Shown: positions 32,881-45,322 of the stretch, piece after piece
Numbering within the stretch: the first letter of the stretch is position 1
Layout of the letters: each line of letters begins with the position of its first letter
NCBI GenBank assembly: GCA_948567375.1
Contig: OX419755.1
Location: 4,221,001 to 4,285,000, forward strand
From: Lunularia cruciata
Taxonomy: Eukaryota; Streptophyta; Marchantiopsida; Lunulariales; Lunulariaceae
Reading direction: 5' to 3'
Length of the DNA: 64,000 nt
Position numbers and translations under genes: made by a program
The notes under the pieces: generated by a model
What the model saw: the letters and a program-made list of their open reading frames with translations, nothing else
Databases searched by the model: none
Told to the model about the DNA's origin: nothing

Positions 32881-35051
32881 ATGGCTGCCATGGCTGCTAG
32901 CACTGGCAAGGCCCTTGTGACAGGATGGGTGCAGGGCGAGCAGCAGCAGCTGGGTTCCTTGAGGAGCAGCGGGGGAAATGTGAATGGGTCCGTGTCGATG
33001 AAGAAGAAGAATGTGGCTGTGAAGGCGCAGGCTGTGGCAGCTGGGGAGGTGGAAACTGCTTCTAAGACTGAAAGCACATCGGACCCAATTCTTCTTCGTG
33101 CTGTCCGTGGTGAGAAGGTAGAGAGACCCCCTGTGTGGATGATGCGTCAGGCGGGACGATACATGAAGGTGGGTTTCATGGCTGTTTGTTCTTCAAGCAT
33201 GTGAACTAATCTCTGCATTATTTTTATCTTTTTTCTTATTTAAAGCTCTGTATTGGCTAGAATCGTCGCCGGCTCGACTTAGCCGGGGATGATTTCAGTA
33301 TGTAGAATTCAGGTCTTATTTTTGTTGGATTTCCCAGTGTGGATTTAACCCCCAACATTAAGGGAACCAGCTAAGGGTTCGGAATCGAAGTGCTCTGCAA
33401 CGCTTACATTTCCATTGCTTCGGCTGGAGGTTTTGTTGACAATCAGAGGTTTATATTAAATGTTTTCTTGAGCCTCTGAGAATATCAAGCTCGTAAGGAA
33501 GTATGCAGCAGGGCAAAATCTTGTTGTTCTCATGGCGTAGGATTGGGAGTTTTCGCACCAGATGTGTAAAAACTCAATTTCAGGTTGGTTTCCGATGTGA
33601 TGCAGGCTTACCAAGACCTTTCTGCGAAGCACCCCTCTTTCAGAGAGCGCTCAGAGAACACTGATCTGTCCGTTGAGATTTCACTGCAGCCCTATAGGGC
33701 ATTCAAGCCTGATGGAGTAAGTCTTTCTGATGGAAGGAGCTCTGGGCATGCTTGCCCACTAGGTTAAAGTTTTGCGCCTTGAAAGGTTGGCATTATTTTA
33801 TTCCGTTTATCTTCTTTAAGAGATTTTGAAGCAAGATGTGTCGGCTTATTTCTTTTCAAATGTTTTATGTTAGGTTCGTTGCATAGGTGAATTGCTGGGT
33901 TTCTTTATGGAATAATTTTACCTCATTTATGTTATTCTGCTCTCTTAGTATATGATGCGCATTGTATGCAGGTTATTCTTTTCTCAGACATCCTTACCCC
34001 TCTGACGGGTATGAACATCCCCTTCGATATCATCGAGAAGTCTGGACCCATCATCCACAAACCCATCCGGACTGCTGCAGATGTAGCCGAAGTGAGGGAA
34101 CTAGTCCCTGAAGAGGCAGTCCCCTACGTTGGCGAGACTCTTCGTATTTTGCGCCAAGAGGTGAGCAATGTGAACGCTCTGTTTCCTAAGTTCACACTAA
34201 CTGCTCGGAGCTAATCTTGAATCCCTGTTTGGCGCGAATGGCCTAAGTAGAATTACTACATTTGACAATATTTTCCATCCGTGAGCAGGTTGGTAATGCA
34301 TCAGCTGTCCTTGGTTTCGTTGGAGCTCCATTCACATTGGCATCGTACATCGTTGAAGGAGGTTCTTCCAAGAATTACACCGTCATCAAAAAGCTTGCTT
34401 TCACTGAACCCCAGGTGAGTACTCTCTCTACAGTCAAGGTTTGTTTGTAAAATTATCGTAACATTTTCTTGGCAATGCATAAGCCTATAAAGGCAAGTCT
34501 TTCAGTTGATCTGTGACTTTTGAAATGTGTTGCAGATCCTTCACTCTCTGTTGCAAAAATTGGCCGAGTCCATCACCACCTATGTCAGGTACCAGGCCGA
34601 TGCCGGTGCCCAAGCTGTTCAGATCTTCGATTCTTGGGGTACCAACTTAAGCCCTGCTGACTTCGAGGTTTTCAGCCTTCCCTACATCAAGTACATTGTC
34701 AGCAACGTGAAGAAGACCCACCCAAACCTTCCTCTCATCTTGTACGCCAGCGGTAGTGGTGGCCTTTTGGAGAGGATGGCAACAACTGGAGTTGATGTCA
34801 TGAGTCTTGACTGGAGTGTCGACATGGCAGAAGGTAGGCAAAGAATAGGGACTGACCTTGCCGTCCAGGGTAATATGGATCCTGCAGCCCTATTTGGCTC
34901 TAAAGATTTCATCACAAAGAGAATCCATGAGACTATAGAGAAAGCCGGACGCCACAAGCACATTTTCAACCTGGGACATGGAGTCCTGGTAGGTACTCCA
35001 GAAGAGAACGTAGCCCATTTTTTCGAGACCGCCTTGAATATAAGATACTAG
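32881..35051 (+). CDS. HEME: uroporphyrinogen decarboxylase, plastid type, complete, 5 exons
   Basis: Decarboxylates the four acetate side chains of uroporphyrinogen III to give coproporphyrinogen III in haem and chlorophyll synthesis. Exons: 32881-33168, 33606-33716, 33972-34160, 34289-34414, 34536-35051, each intron GT-AG and phase 0; 409 residues, as expected for plant HEME proteins. Residues 1 to about 65 are Ala/Ser/Lys-rich with almost no acids at the start, consistent with a chloroplast transit peptide. Conserved active-site elements are RQAGRY (89-94), FSDIL with Asp139, [13 protein letters not shown] with Tyr216, FDSWG (269-273) and LGHG with His386. There is no sign of decay. Stop TAG at 35049-35051. 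Confidence 0.96.
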
Positions 35052-36740
35052 CCAACCTCAGCCCTTGTTGATATTATTTTCCTTTTTATAAAATCAGAAC
35101 AATTTTGTTCAAAGTCTTTTCCGAGATATGTGGCTGTGACGAGATTTGTTGTGACTTAATATTATCGTAGTAAGACTCGAGATTAACCTGCTCTATGTGT
35201 GTATTGATACTGGTGCTATGTTGTGGTCCCCATAAAACTGTAACATACATATTGTTGTATGTGATTGACTTAGAGTGAGCACGGCACTAAATCACAGATG
35301 TAAGGTTAAGGAGCTCCATTCTACTCCACTTTGAATCTTCAGTTTGGTATTCGGTCACATCAGTACTGGCCTTTGGCTTACTTGACAGCCTTCTGGATAC
35401 AAAGTCAGGTCCGGTTAACCATCCTTTTGGTGGTAGGGGTATTTTCCCTAAGGGAATTTAGACGTGCACATTTCTCTTGCTTTAATAGAAGTATATGACA
35501 CCCAGATGCATCTGTCGTTTCTATATTTGTGCGCCTTGTGATGGTTCACTTGACATGTTGTCGGGTCCTGATGTGTATATGTACATGCGTCCTCTCCCTA
35601 TGTTTTGAGATAAAATCTTAAGTTATCAGTTCCTTGTTTTATCATTTCCTCTCAGCTCCGTCACCATCTTCGAGGAGAGAACAGCAAACGCACACCTACT
35701 GGTTGACTCCGACCACACATCGTTATAACCTCGATGTCTACTGGACATGTACGCAAGTCTTAAGGAGACGAAAGGTTTAGAAAACTACAGCGTGAACCAA
35801 TTTCTTTGAGAAAGGTGTGATTCACGTTGTTGGTCATCCGAAGTGAGCGCACTCTGATCTTACGCAGCTAGCAGTACGTTTGCTCGCAGCCTTCTCCTAT
35901 TCTCACCGACTTCAAATTCAGTAGACACTCAAAACGATTAGGACAGGGAGGATGGATTCACAAATTCTGCTTCTAAATACGAGACGCGGTCGCCTTTTCC
36001 GGAGTACGAGACGCCTTACGTAGAGTGATGATGAAAATTCTCCTTGAGGTCGTAGGAGTTGGATCAAGTGCAGAAGTGATAGTGGAGTTATGCTGTGTAT
36101 CTATGTAAAATCCCAAACGTTAGCCAACTGATTTTGGAAATTTCTTTTGGGCCTCGATCTGTTCAATTGTTGATCGACAAGGTACATGACAATGACGCCG
36201 AGAACGGACGTAAGCGAACGCCACCACTAATAATCCTCATCTAAAATAATACAAACCTAGAAAGGCACGAAAGGATAGACATGAAGAATTTGACTACTTG
36301 GGTGACTAGAAGCTTCGGAGCTCTTTTCCTACTAATGGTTTGAATTTCTCAAATCTTAATGCATCTTTCACATATAAATCTTTATTTCAAATAAAAGACC
36401 AATGACATATCGAGCATGGATTATTTTAATCACTTTAGATAATCTTTTTGGATGAGTGAAACCATTTTTAATATAAGAATATTAATAAATATATTGTTAT
36501 TTAAAATTTAATATATTTATAAAATTATAACTTATTTATATATATCATATTTCAAATAAATATATTAATTTCAAATTTTTATTTTTATATTTACATTAAA
36601 TTTTAATATATTAATAAAATATTTTATTATTATTATTCTAAAATATTAAAAAAATGAAAATTAAATTCAAAATAATTCATACTCAATATATTCATTGGTA
36701 TTTTTACTTGAAATAAAAATTTATAAAATCTATTATATTA
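35052..36740. other. UROD 3' flank, then left part of duplication copy A
   Basis: 35052-35376 is the 3' flank of the UROD gene. 35377-36340 matches 51870-52850. In copy B part of it (52310-52612) is an open 100-codon stretch, while here two small indels break that frame. 35986-36000 matches the end of the dispersed repeat (GCGGTCGCCTTTTCC). 36345-36740 is very AT-rich. Confidence 0.6.
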
Positions 36741-37328
36741 TCTATTTCCGTATTACCATCTAATGTATCCTAAAATATTCCCTAATTTCTCCTCCCTCCC
36801 TCCCCTCTTGCGACCTCTCAAACTACTCCGCATTTCAGTCTCTTCAACCGGAGAACCAGAGAACATCATAGAGTTCATGGATCTCCGTCTCTTCAACCTA
36901 ACAACCAGAGAACATGGTAGAGCTCATGGAAGCACTAACACCATAGAGTTCGCGGCGAGAGAAGACAGGTTTGAGAGATTATCATAGTATTTGATACGTT
37001 GCTCCCTCACTCTGCCAGCACCTTCTAGTGTCAAAAAGTCCATGAGGAACGCATAGCGCTTGCGAATTGGTCATACCAAGCGATTGATGCTTTAGCTTCT
37101 GGTACCCACTCTCGTTTTCATTATATTTTGCAGTTGCCTGGTCTTTGTACAGAGTACAATATAATATGGGGAGATAAGTGTCAGCTGATGACTTTCATAC
37201 CTCGGTTCGATCTTTATCGTGTACAGCAGGTGGACCGCAGGTCACTAGTAGGGCAACAGAAGGCACTAAGAGAGAACCTCCCCGTAAGATGACAGGATAG
37301 GAACCACTAACCATACTTAGGTCGACAA

Positions 37329-37360
37329 TTATTGTTACCCTACGCGGTCGCGGCTTTTCA
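37329..37360 (+). repeat. partial match to the short dispersed repeat, NLR-A upstream region
   Basis: TTATTGTTACCCTACGCGGT followed by CGCGGCTTTTCAC resembles the 3' half of the dispersed repeat. It is present in both duplication copies (54883-54914 in B) and a third time at 55167-55188. Confidence 0.5.
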
Positions 37361-37407
37361 CTGGGTCAAGACCATTATTTTGTCAATGTACGAGCTTTTC
37401 ACGTGCG

Positions 37408-37533
37408 ATAGACTGAAGTCGGTAACAGCAGTGAGCTACACGCTAAGACTTTCAGGGCAATAGTGATGTAATAGACTGAGGTCGGTAACAGCTGTGAACT
37501 ACAGGCTAAGACTTTCAGTGCAAGAGTGATGTA
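37408..37533. repeat. 63-bp tandem repeat, two units, upstream of NLR-A
   Basis: Units start ATAGACTGAAGTCGGTAACA (37408) and ATAGACTGAGGTCGGTAACA (37471), exactly 63 bp apart. They lie about 0.75 kb before the start codon. The same region of copy B has six units. Confidence 0.9.
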
Positions 37534-38038
37534 AGTGAAGCAGGGTTAGTGACTATCTCCACTTGCGATATGGACAGGTAGATTTCTGTGGGTGTTGGTC
37601 TATGATCGATGGGCCTGATTTCGAGAGTTTATACTGCGATTTGCTCGTCGTCGTATGGGGCAGAACTTCATTATTTGTCTGTGAGAAGAAATTTCGGGAC
37701 TGAGGGAGATGCACATGAGTCCCCATATTGGAAAGCAGAACAGTGTTGGTTGGGTTGAGGTGTAAGTTGTGAGGAGATTTTGAAAATCAGGAATTGTCTA
37801 GCCAAAGTCATGCTTGGCAACCGCATAGTTTGCCTGAAAGAGCTTGCCTTTTACCGTTGATCTCCGATCGGGAGTTTGGTACTTTCTTCAAGCTGCCTCG
37901 GAAGTTAATCAAAGTACGTACTTGCAAACTTAGGTTTGTAGAACTTGTGTGCACGTGAGCGAGGAGAGTCAGAATTTCGTTGGTCAAACTCTCTCCCGCC
38001 CGGCAATTCATTCCGTGAGAGAACTACAGTTTATGCAG

Positions 38039-38281
38039 GTAAGGATGCTCCGATCTTAACGCCATACAGGATCGGATGTTCGGTTTAGCTTAGAATGGAG
38101 TGAACTTGAAAACTGATTTCTCCTGTCGTCGTTTCGGGATTACTATGGTCGTCACAGTCCGGATTCTCCCCTACCTGGACCGATATGTTGACAATTTCTT
38201 AATGACATTGTATGATTGGCTATACTGCACAAATATGCCCGATTTGCATCCCCTGTTTTCACGGTGACAAGTTGTGTTCAG
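38039..38281 (+). other. probable 5' leader intron of NLR-A
   Basis: A near-perfect donor (TTATGCAG|GTAAGG) at 38038/38039 and an acceptor (TTGTGTTCAG|GATCG) at 38281/38282 bound a 243-bp intron that ends five bases before the ATG at 38287. The counterpart in copy B is conserved. It explains why the open frame upstream of the ATG (from 38212) need not be coding. Confidence 0.65.
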
Positions 38282-38286
38282 GATCG

Positions 38287-41200
38287 ATGGCGGAGGTAGC
38301 AGGTGCAGCTGCGGCACTTGTAGCCCTTATACCCGCGATATTGGATCTGGGCAATAGATGGCACAAGGCACATAGAAAATGGAAGGATATTCCAGCGCAA
38401 TTGGAAAGTCTTCGGAAGCAACACGACACTTACTTGACCATGATGCGTGAATTTGGTCTAACAGACGACCACCAGTTGCGGAAACGGTTGGAGAACGCCA
38501 GGATTCTAGTGGAAAAGGAACAAAGGAACATAGAAAATAGTACACGAATACGTTTTCTTGCCGGATGTTGTTTCAAGCTAACTGCAACTTTTTTCCCCGA
38601 CAAATTGGAAAAGTTGCTTGAGGAGATCCTAGGAGCATACAATGTAGTTTTTACTGTGATGCAACAAAACCAAAGTGCGCGTGAAGTGATGAAGAAGGAA
38701 GCGTTTAATAGACCTTGTTCCTTCAAGATCAGCGAAGGAGGTGAGAGGACACTTGTGCCAGTAAGCATCCACGAAAGGCTTGTAGATGCACTTCAAGAAG
38801 AGGGCGGGCCCTCTGTAGTTCTGTTACACGGTGATCCTGGTACAGGAAAATCTATCTTAGCCAGGTACATGGGTGTCCATTTTACAAATCTGATTCCTGG
38901 AGAAGACGCACCATACAGCTTGGTTTTTTTCTTGGAGTGTGGTTATGGAGCAAGCGTGTCATCCAAGCAACTAGAACTCCTGTCACAGCTTTCTCCAGAG
39001 GATTCTTTGGATATCAATCAAGACAAGGATGCAACTCCCAGAACTACGATTCAGAACCGAATAAAGTGTCTTCTCAGTGTGCGAACCGCTTTGGTGATCT
39101 TGGACGATGTGTGGGAGTCCACTTTCGTAAAGGCATTCGTTGGGATGGTGAACCGAACATCGCCTAGTAACGTGAAGTTGCTGGTCACGTCCCGGAAGTC
39201 CATGCTATGGGAAGATTCTGTACAAATTCAAACGGAGCGGATCGAACCAGAGGAAGCGGAGAAAATCCTTGCATGCCATGCAGGATTGCCAAACAATGAT
39301 CTCCCACAAGATTTGAAGGTTTGTCAGAAACTTCTACTTGATTACTTCTGTGCATTGCATCCTTAAATCCCGGGTTCCTTGTGAGTGAAAATGTATGGGA
39401 GAAAAAGGGGTTGTGTTTGTTAACTGAAACTTGAACTTGATGTCTTGAATATCATATGAAAAGAACTGTTGTTGTCTCTAATTGAAGTTGAAGGTTGATC
39501 CTTAGTCATGGACATTCGATGTATCAAACATCTTAGCACTTAGCTTTTCCAAATCTCACGGTAACAAAGACTTAGCTTTTCCAATCTCACCTGAATAAAC
39601 ACTTCTAATTGCACACAATAACAATCAATTCACTCTTTCACTAAGAGCCGTAGGAGATATTGCATACTGGTTCACTCTAGTATGGAAAGCAAGACACCTT
39701 ATTGTTAAAAGACATAAAAGAGCATGAAAGACACCCCGCCGTTAAACAACGTAGAACACACCTTAAACAGGGTACAAGGTGCTAGAATAATCCTCGTAGA
39801 AAAAATTTAACTTTTCAAGGTGAGAGAACGTAGTTATAAACACAATAATTAAAATTATAGAGAGATTTTGTTAAGCCCTATAAAATTATAGAGAGATTTT
39901 GTTAAGCCCTAAGTGGAACTGCGTCTAACCTTACCTTAATGAGATTTCCTAACCTATAAATATCTAAACAAGAATTGCCTCAACTAGAAACCAATCAAAT
40001 AAATCGAACATAATAGTGCTATTGATGTATGTATCCATGTGATGCATGCATCGATATCTCGATATGCAGGGGTGATACATGCATATCTCGATATGTATGC
40101 ATAGATCACCTCTTCTTCAGTTTCTAGAAGAGAATCAGTTGTTACTTCATGGCCCGGGACTGGGACATATACAAGATGACAGCTTGTACTCCGGTGAGGT
40201 CTTGCCTTTTCAATTCGCCTGGAAATTGCGGATTTTTGAAAGAACTGGATCTTGTTTGTATATACTTACTAGTATTTAGATTTGAATCACTTGTTACTTG
40301 ACATATACCAACTAGGCTAACGATGTATGCATTTGATTTTATGTACTTCTCACAGGATGTTGCTCGAGGTCTGATAGATCGAGCAGAGTATAATCCACTG
40401 GCTTTGGCGATGGCGGGCAAGAGGATAAACAAGAAGAAGAACAATGACGTCGGCGAGTGGAAGAGGGTTGCAAAGAGTTACGCAGCAGCCATAAAGGAAG
40501 ACGTTGAAGGGGGAGGCACGAATCTGAATCTGAGACCAGTACTTCACTTCTCATACGAGAAGAACATTTGGGAGACAATGTTCGTGACGTACAGCGAGCT
40601 CAAAGCTAATGCGAGGCATTTGCTAATCTTGATTGCAAATTGTGAGGGGAAGTCCATCCCCTCACATGTTGTGTACATGTTGTACATGAAGTTACTACAC
40701 ACACGTAGCGAAGGAGATGCAGAGCTGTTCGACGACCATAAAACTCAATTGATGGAAAGCGGTACGATGTTGCAATCGAACATCCAGTATCTAAAATATA
40801 GTGATCCGGTTGCAGGATTGCCAGTCATAAAGAAGGAATACGAAACCTTAGGCTTGCACGATCTGCAACGAAATTTCATCAATTATCACCGGGAGACGAG
40901 AAAGGATGTTGAAGAGGTGATGACTTCTTTGCAGTTGCTGAACGATAAAACCATGCCGAACTCCGGACTTGACCATGAAATTATTTGTGATGATCGGCAC
41001 GGGGATGCAGTCTTTGCACTTTGCGCCCTCTACTTACAGCAACCTTTTGCAGAGAATGCTGCAAAGAACCTTGGAATGAGTGCTGTAGATTACGGCCATT
41101 TAAAGAAGTTACGGGGCGTAATGGAGAATCTTCCCTACTTCATGCACGACCGACTACCAGAATATGTTGAGAACTTGGCTCATTGTGTCAAGCAGGTCTG

Positions 41201-43761
41201 CACTGGTTTTACCCACTCGCGTTCATTCTTAATATCAGGCAGCTTTGTATGAGATCACTGAAACTGCTTCAAATTTACCCTATACTGAAATGAAAAGAAT
41301 CCAATAACGCTCTAACTTTCCATTTTCCTTGCTCTGTATATATTTGTAGGTTTACGTCAAGGTCGTTCGCTATGGACAACTTGATGACAAGTGTCTTCAA
41401 ACTCTGGTCGCATCTTTGAATTATGGACCACCAACAATCAGCACATCGCATCAGCTTGGGGCCGCAGGCTTATGTACTGCCTCTCATACTCCTCGGACCA
41501 TAAAAAGTCTGATTGATTCGTTCTTAACGTCGTGGCACAACGATGCAAGCTTATGTTCTCCTTGCCAGAAACTTCACCTTCACGGTCTCGGCCGTTTGGC
41601 TCGCTTCGAAGCTAATACTAAGCAGATGGTGGTGGTTCCAGGCGCTCTTCAGAGAGTGATAGGCTGTTTGTCTCATAGTCAGAACTCCACGCTCCGGGAA
41701 ATTGCTGCAAACGCTTTAGGTACTATAGCCTTACATGAAGATGGGAACAGGAGAATTGGAGAAGTTCCCGGGTCAATCTCGAAACTCCTTCAGGTCTTTG
41801 TTCAAAGGGATGGAAGTGTGGATTTCCAAGTTCAAGTGCTGAGAACTCTGGCGAATTTGGCTTCATATGAGGCCAATGCCAAGCAGATTCTGGATCTCCC
41901 CGATGCTCTTGAGGCACTTTTGGATGGTGTGTCGGGTGGAATTGACTCATTACTGATGACGAACGTTGCATCGACCTTGGCTAATATAGCCCTATGTGAA
42001 GATGGGAACAAGAGAATTGGAGAAGTTCCCGGGTCAATCTCGAAACTCCTCCAGGTCTTTGTTCAAAGGGATGGAAGTGTGGATTTCCAAGTTGAAGTGC
42101 TGAGAACTCTGGCGAATTTGGCTAATAATGAGGCCAATGCCAAGCAGATTCTGGATCTCCCCGATGCTCTTGAGGCACTTTTGGATGGTGTGTCGGGTGA
42201 AAGTCACTTGGAGCTGACGGAGAATGTTGCAAGGACCTTGGCTAATATAGCCATATGTCAAGATGGGAAGAGGAGAATGGGAGAAGTTCCCGGGTCAATC
42301 TCGAAACTCCTCCAGGTCTTTGTTCAAAGGGATGGAAGTGTGGATTTCCAAGTTGAAGTGCTGAGAACTCTGGCGAATTTGGCTAATAATGAGGCCAATG
42401 CCAAGCAGATTCTGGATCTCCCCGATGCTCTTGAGGCACTTTTGGATGGTGTGTCGGGTGAAAGTAACTTGGAGCTGACGGAGAATGTTGCATGGACCTT
42501 GGCTAATATAGCCATATGTGAAGATGGGAAGAGGAGAATGGGAGAAGTTCCCGGGTCAATCTCGAAACTCCTCCAGGTCTTTGTTCAAAGGGATGGAAGT
42601 GTGGATTTCCAAGTTGAAGTGCTGAGAACTCTGGCGAATTTGGCTAATAATGAGGCCAATGCCAAGCAGATTCTGGATCTCCCCGATGCTCTTGAGGCAC
42701 TTTTGGATGGTGTGTCGGGTGAAAGTAACTTGGAGCTGACGGAGAATGTTGCATGGACCTTGGCTAATATAGCCATATCTGAAGATGGGAAGAGGAGAAT
42801 CGGAGAAGTTCCCGGGTCAATATCGAAACTTCTTACTAGGCTCTTCCTTCCGGGAGAGGAAACTGTGGAGTTTCTGAAAGTGCAACAGCAGCTGGGGAGA
42901 ACTTTGAAGAATTTAGCTGTAACTGGGGCCAATGCTAAGCAGATCGTGGACTCCCCGGGTGCTATTCAGGGACTGATAGATTGCTTGTCTCGAGGAAAGA
43001 GCTCGTTGCTAATGGAGTATGTGGCATGGACTTTAGTACAGATGGCATATCATAACGATGAAGATGGATATGGCCGAAGACGGATAGGGGAAGTTCCTGG
43101 CTCAATCTCAGAACTGTGTACACTCTTCCTTCAAGGTGGCGGAACTGATCGCTTCCAAGAGGGAGTGGTGACAACATTGGGCAATCTAGCTTATGGAGAT
43201 GAGGTGAATTGTAAATGGATAGTGGAATTCCCCGGTGTTCTTAACAGACTGGTAGATTGCTTATCTCCCGGAGAGAGTAGTGTTGCATCGGCCTTGGCTG
43301 ACATATCAATGAGTAAAGATGGGAAAAGGCGAATTGGAGAAATTCCCGGGTCAATCTCCAAACTGCTCACACTCTTCCTACAAGGTGATGCAACTATGGA
43401 GGTCCAAGAATGGCTGGTTCTAACTTTGGGTAATTTAGCTCATGACGTTGCCCATCGCAAACACATCACGGATTCCCCTGGAGGTCTTGAAGGATTGGTT
43501 GATTTCTTGTCTAGCAACAAAAGTCCTTTGATCCTGGAAAGCTTCGCACGGGTATTTGATACTCTGGCCATTGACAAGGAGTTAGAGAGGAGGATTGGAA
43601 GCATTCCAGGCGCTACATCAAAGTTGATCGCATTCTTTGGAGGGGACCAGGTTACTGAAAATTCTCGCTTTCAAGGCCTATGTGATCTGCTAGCTAGTGC
43701 TGGTGATTCTTTGTGGCCAAGTGCAGGTGAGAAGGCTTTAGTACACCCCGCTGAGATCTAG
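38287..43761 (+). CDS. NLR-type immune receptor with NB-ARC and armadillo repeats, copy A
   Basis: Predicted intracellular receptor. Exons: 38287-39318, 40356-41195, 41350-43761 (GT-AG, phase 0), 1427 residues. Residues 1 to about 145 are helical (MAEVAGAAAALVALIP start), with no TIR, kinase or hydrolase fold seen. NB-ARC: P-loop GDPGTGKS (182-189), kinase-2 LVILDDVW (269-276), LLVTSR (298-303). Across the intron follow NPLALAMAG (357-365, the GLPL position), a winged-helix region and LHD (511-513, in place of MHD). Exon 3 is an armadillo array. An irregular start is followed by four near-identical 87-residue units (762-848, 849-935, 936-1022, 1023-1109), each a pair of ARM repeats (44 + 43), then degenerate ARM repeats to the end. 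NLRs usually carry LRRs here, so the ARM C-terminus is unusual. Function in immunity is inferred from the NB-ARC family. No defect is seen. Confidence 0.88.
39850..39912. repeat. 32-bp tandem duplication in NLR-A intron 1
   Basis: ATTATAGAGAGATTTTGTTA plus AGCCCTA occurs twice in a row here and once at the matching place in copy B (about 57730), so it arose after the segmental duplication or was lost from B. Confidence 0.9.
41761..42804 (+). repeat. ARM-unit array of NLR-A: 4 x 261 bp
   Basis: GAAGTTCCCGGGTCAAT begins units at 41761, 42022, 42283 and 42544 and the following diverged unit at 42805: an exact 261-bp period with no indels. Units 2-4 differ from one another by only a few bases. 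Unit 1 carries GGIDSLLMTN, while units 2-4 carry GES.LELTEN at the same place. Confidence 0.97.
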
Positions 43762-45322
43762 AATAGAAGCTGCTTTTGTGTATTTTGGTGACTTCGACGT
43801 AGAATTACTTTAAATCTTTTTATCCAATTGCACTATCAATAGAATGTATACGTAACAACTACCGTCAGGTACACGAGAGAATCATGCTAGTTACATGGTC
43901 TGTTGGTAAATCATTCATAGAGGTATAGCCTTTGGCAGAACCTTTTGGTGGGGGACGATTTCAAGTACTATGCTGGAGTTTTTAGTCTCGTCTGAAAAGC
44001 GCACACATTATGTTTCCTCTACAGAAATATGACTTTTGCTGATTAAATATCCTTCTCACTCTATACTGCAGCCAGGATTCCGGTGGAGGAAGTTTCCTTA
44101 CTCATCAACCATTCAATGGAATATGAAACTTCATGAGAAGACCAGGCGACGCACACCAGTGGTCTTTCGGGCTAAAGAAGGCACAGTAATTGACCAGGTC
44201 AGACGACGTGGAGTGGAGTACTGTACGGGAAAAACAAGAGCTGGGCTATCCGAAGGACTTTGAACCCCAGCGAAACTAGAAAAACATTAAAGAGACGTGT
44301 ACCGAGGTTTCCTTTTTCTAGATCTAAATTTTTAGTTAACATATGAAAGTAAAATATAGTTTGAATGTACGAAAGTAGAGATAAGGAATGTATGCGATAT
44401 AATCATATATTTGTAAATTTAGCACAATCGGGTGAACCAGACACAGAACATACCAAACCATATTTTAAAGATATCGATCGTGTGATTTCCGCAAACATAT
44501 GTAAAAAACCAAATAAAAGCGAAGAAAGGCTGCATGGAAATCAACAGGGCCACCCGGTTCCCGGTCATATTCGATTCTGAATAAACTGTACTTCCCACTC
44601 ATATACCGGAAATGAGAACTACATAGTACTGTGCCGCGTCGCACTCAAAGACTACAAATAACTTAGAGCTCTCGTCAATCCCATCATGTGAAAGACGACT
44701 TATGATTTTAAGTATAATTAGCGACAGAGGAACAGGATCTCATTCGGAGGATCATTGGACAGAAGAAAACGGGGAGTGAGAGATTAGCAAATGCGTCGCC
44801 ATCGCACAGGAGGTCAAACTGGCAAACGAACCGATCTGAATACTGATATAAGTCACCAGCTATCAAAAAGCCGGAAATGGAAGGAGCATCACCTACGGAA
44901 ACGAGTGAACTAACCGACGAGAGCCGATAGTTCGAAACTTACGATATAAGGTGCTACTGGTGGCATTGTAAGCGCTTTATACGTGTTGCTTATGGTGAGT
45001 GTGAAACCCATGTCCCGCGTAGACCGACGAATCCCACAAAATTTCCTTCTATCCGCTGAGAGATTTATGAATTTCCTCGTCTCAAAAGACTACTACTGCT
45101 TCGATCAAGAGCTTAACAAGCACAGAAAAAGCTGAAGGTAAAGTACTTACAAATGTGGAAAATATAACTCCAGGAATAATCTCCGTTTCGTTCAAAAGCA
45201 GATATCCGCATTTTAAACCTCTCCATTACCTCTCAATGTATTGACGTTTAGACACTTAGCCTATTCTACAAGCCAGAGACACTAAGGAAAGTCGCCAATA
45301 ATCATTCCTCTATCTCGTTGAT
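43762..45322. other. 3' flank of NLR-A and intergenic DNA
   Basis: No gene is recognised. Short open stretches (44036-44263 and 44365-44580) show no family features. The matching part of copy B lies outside the window, so the right edge of the duplication cannot be placed. Confidence 0.45.

Larger units (their letters stand above)
35377..43761. repeat. segmental duplication, copy A
   Basis: Direct duplicate of 51870-64000. Homology begins near ACTTGACA at about 35377 and 51870 and runs through the leader, both introns and all exons of the NLR gene. The offset is about 16.5 kb at the left edge, 17,879 at the first coding exon, 17,847 after intron 1 and 20,457 after the ARM array. The steps are explained by an insertion in copy B's promoter region, a 32-bp tandem duplication in copy A's intron (about 39850-39912), and ten extra 261-bp units in copy B. 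Confidence 0.92.

Noticed and set aside
37808-38011. 67-residue minus-strand frame conserved in both copies (also 55687-55890)
   Set aside because: Conservation is explained by the recent duplication. It lies in the probable leader exon of the NLR genes.
38212-38286. Upstream in-frame ATG that would lengthen NLR-A by 25 residues
   Set aside because: A strong donor and acceptor place an intron at 38039-38281, so this stretch is probably intronic. The ATG at 38287 gives a typical MAEVAG start, and the same holds in copy B.
39319-39366. Stop codon soon after NB-ARC, suggesting a truncated receptor
   Set aside because: A GT donor at 39319 and an AG acceptor at 40355 remove it. The next exon supplies the GLPL-type motif in frame, as in copy B.
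42324-42932. Minus-strand frames across the ARM arrays (also near 60693 and 62699-63389)
   Set aside because: They recur with the 261-bp period and mirror the coding strand; they are shadows of the repeat.
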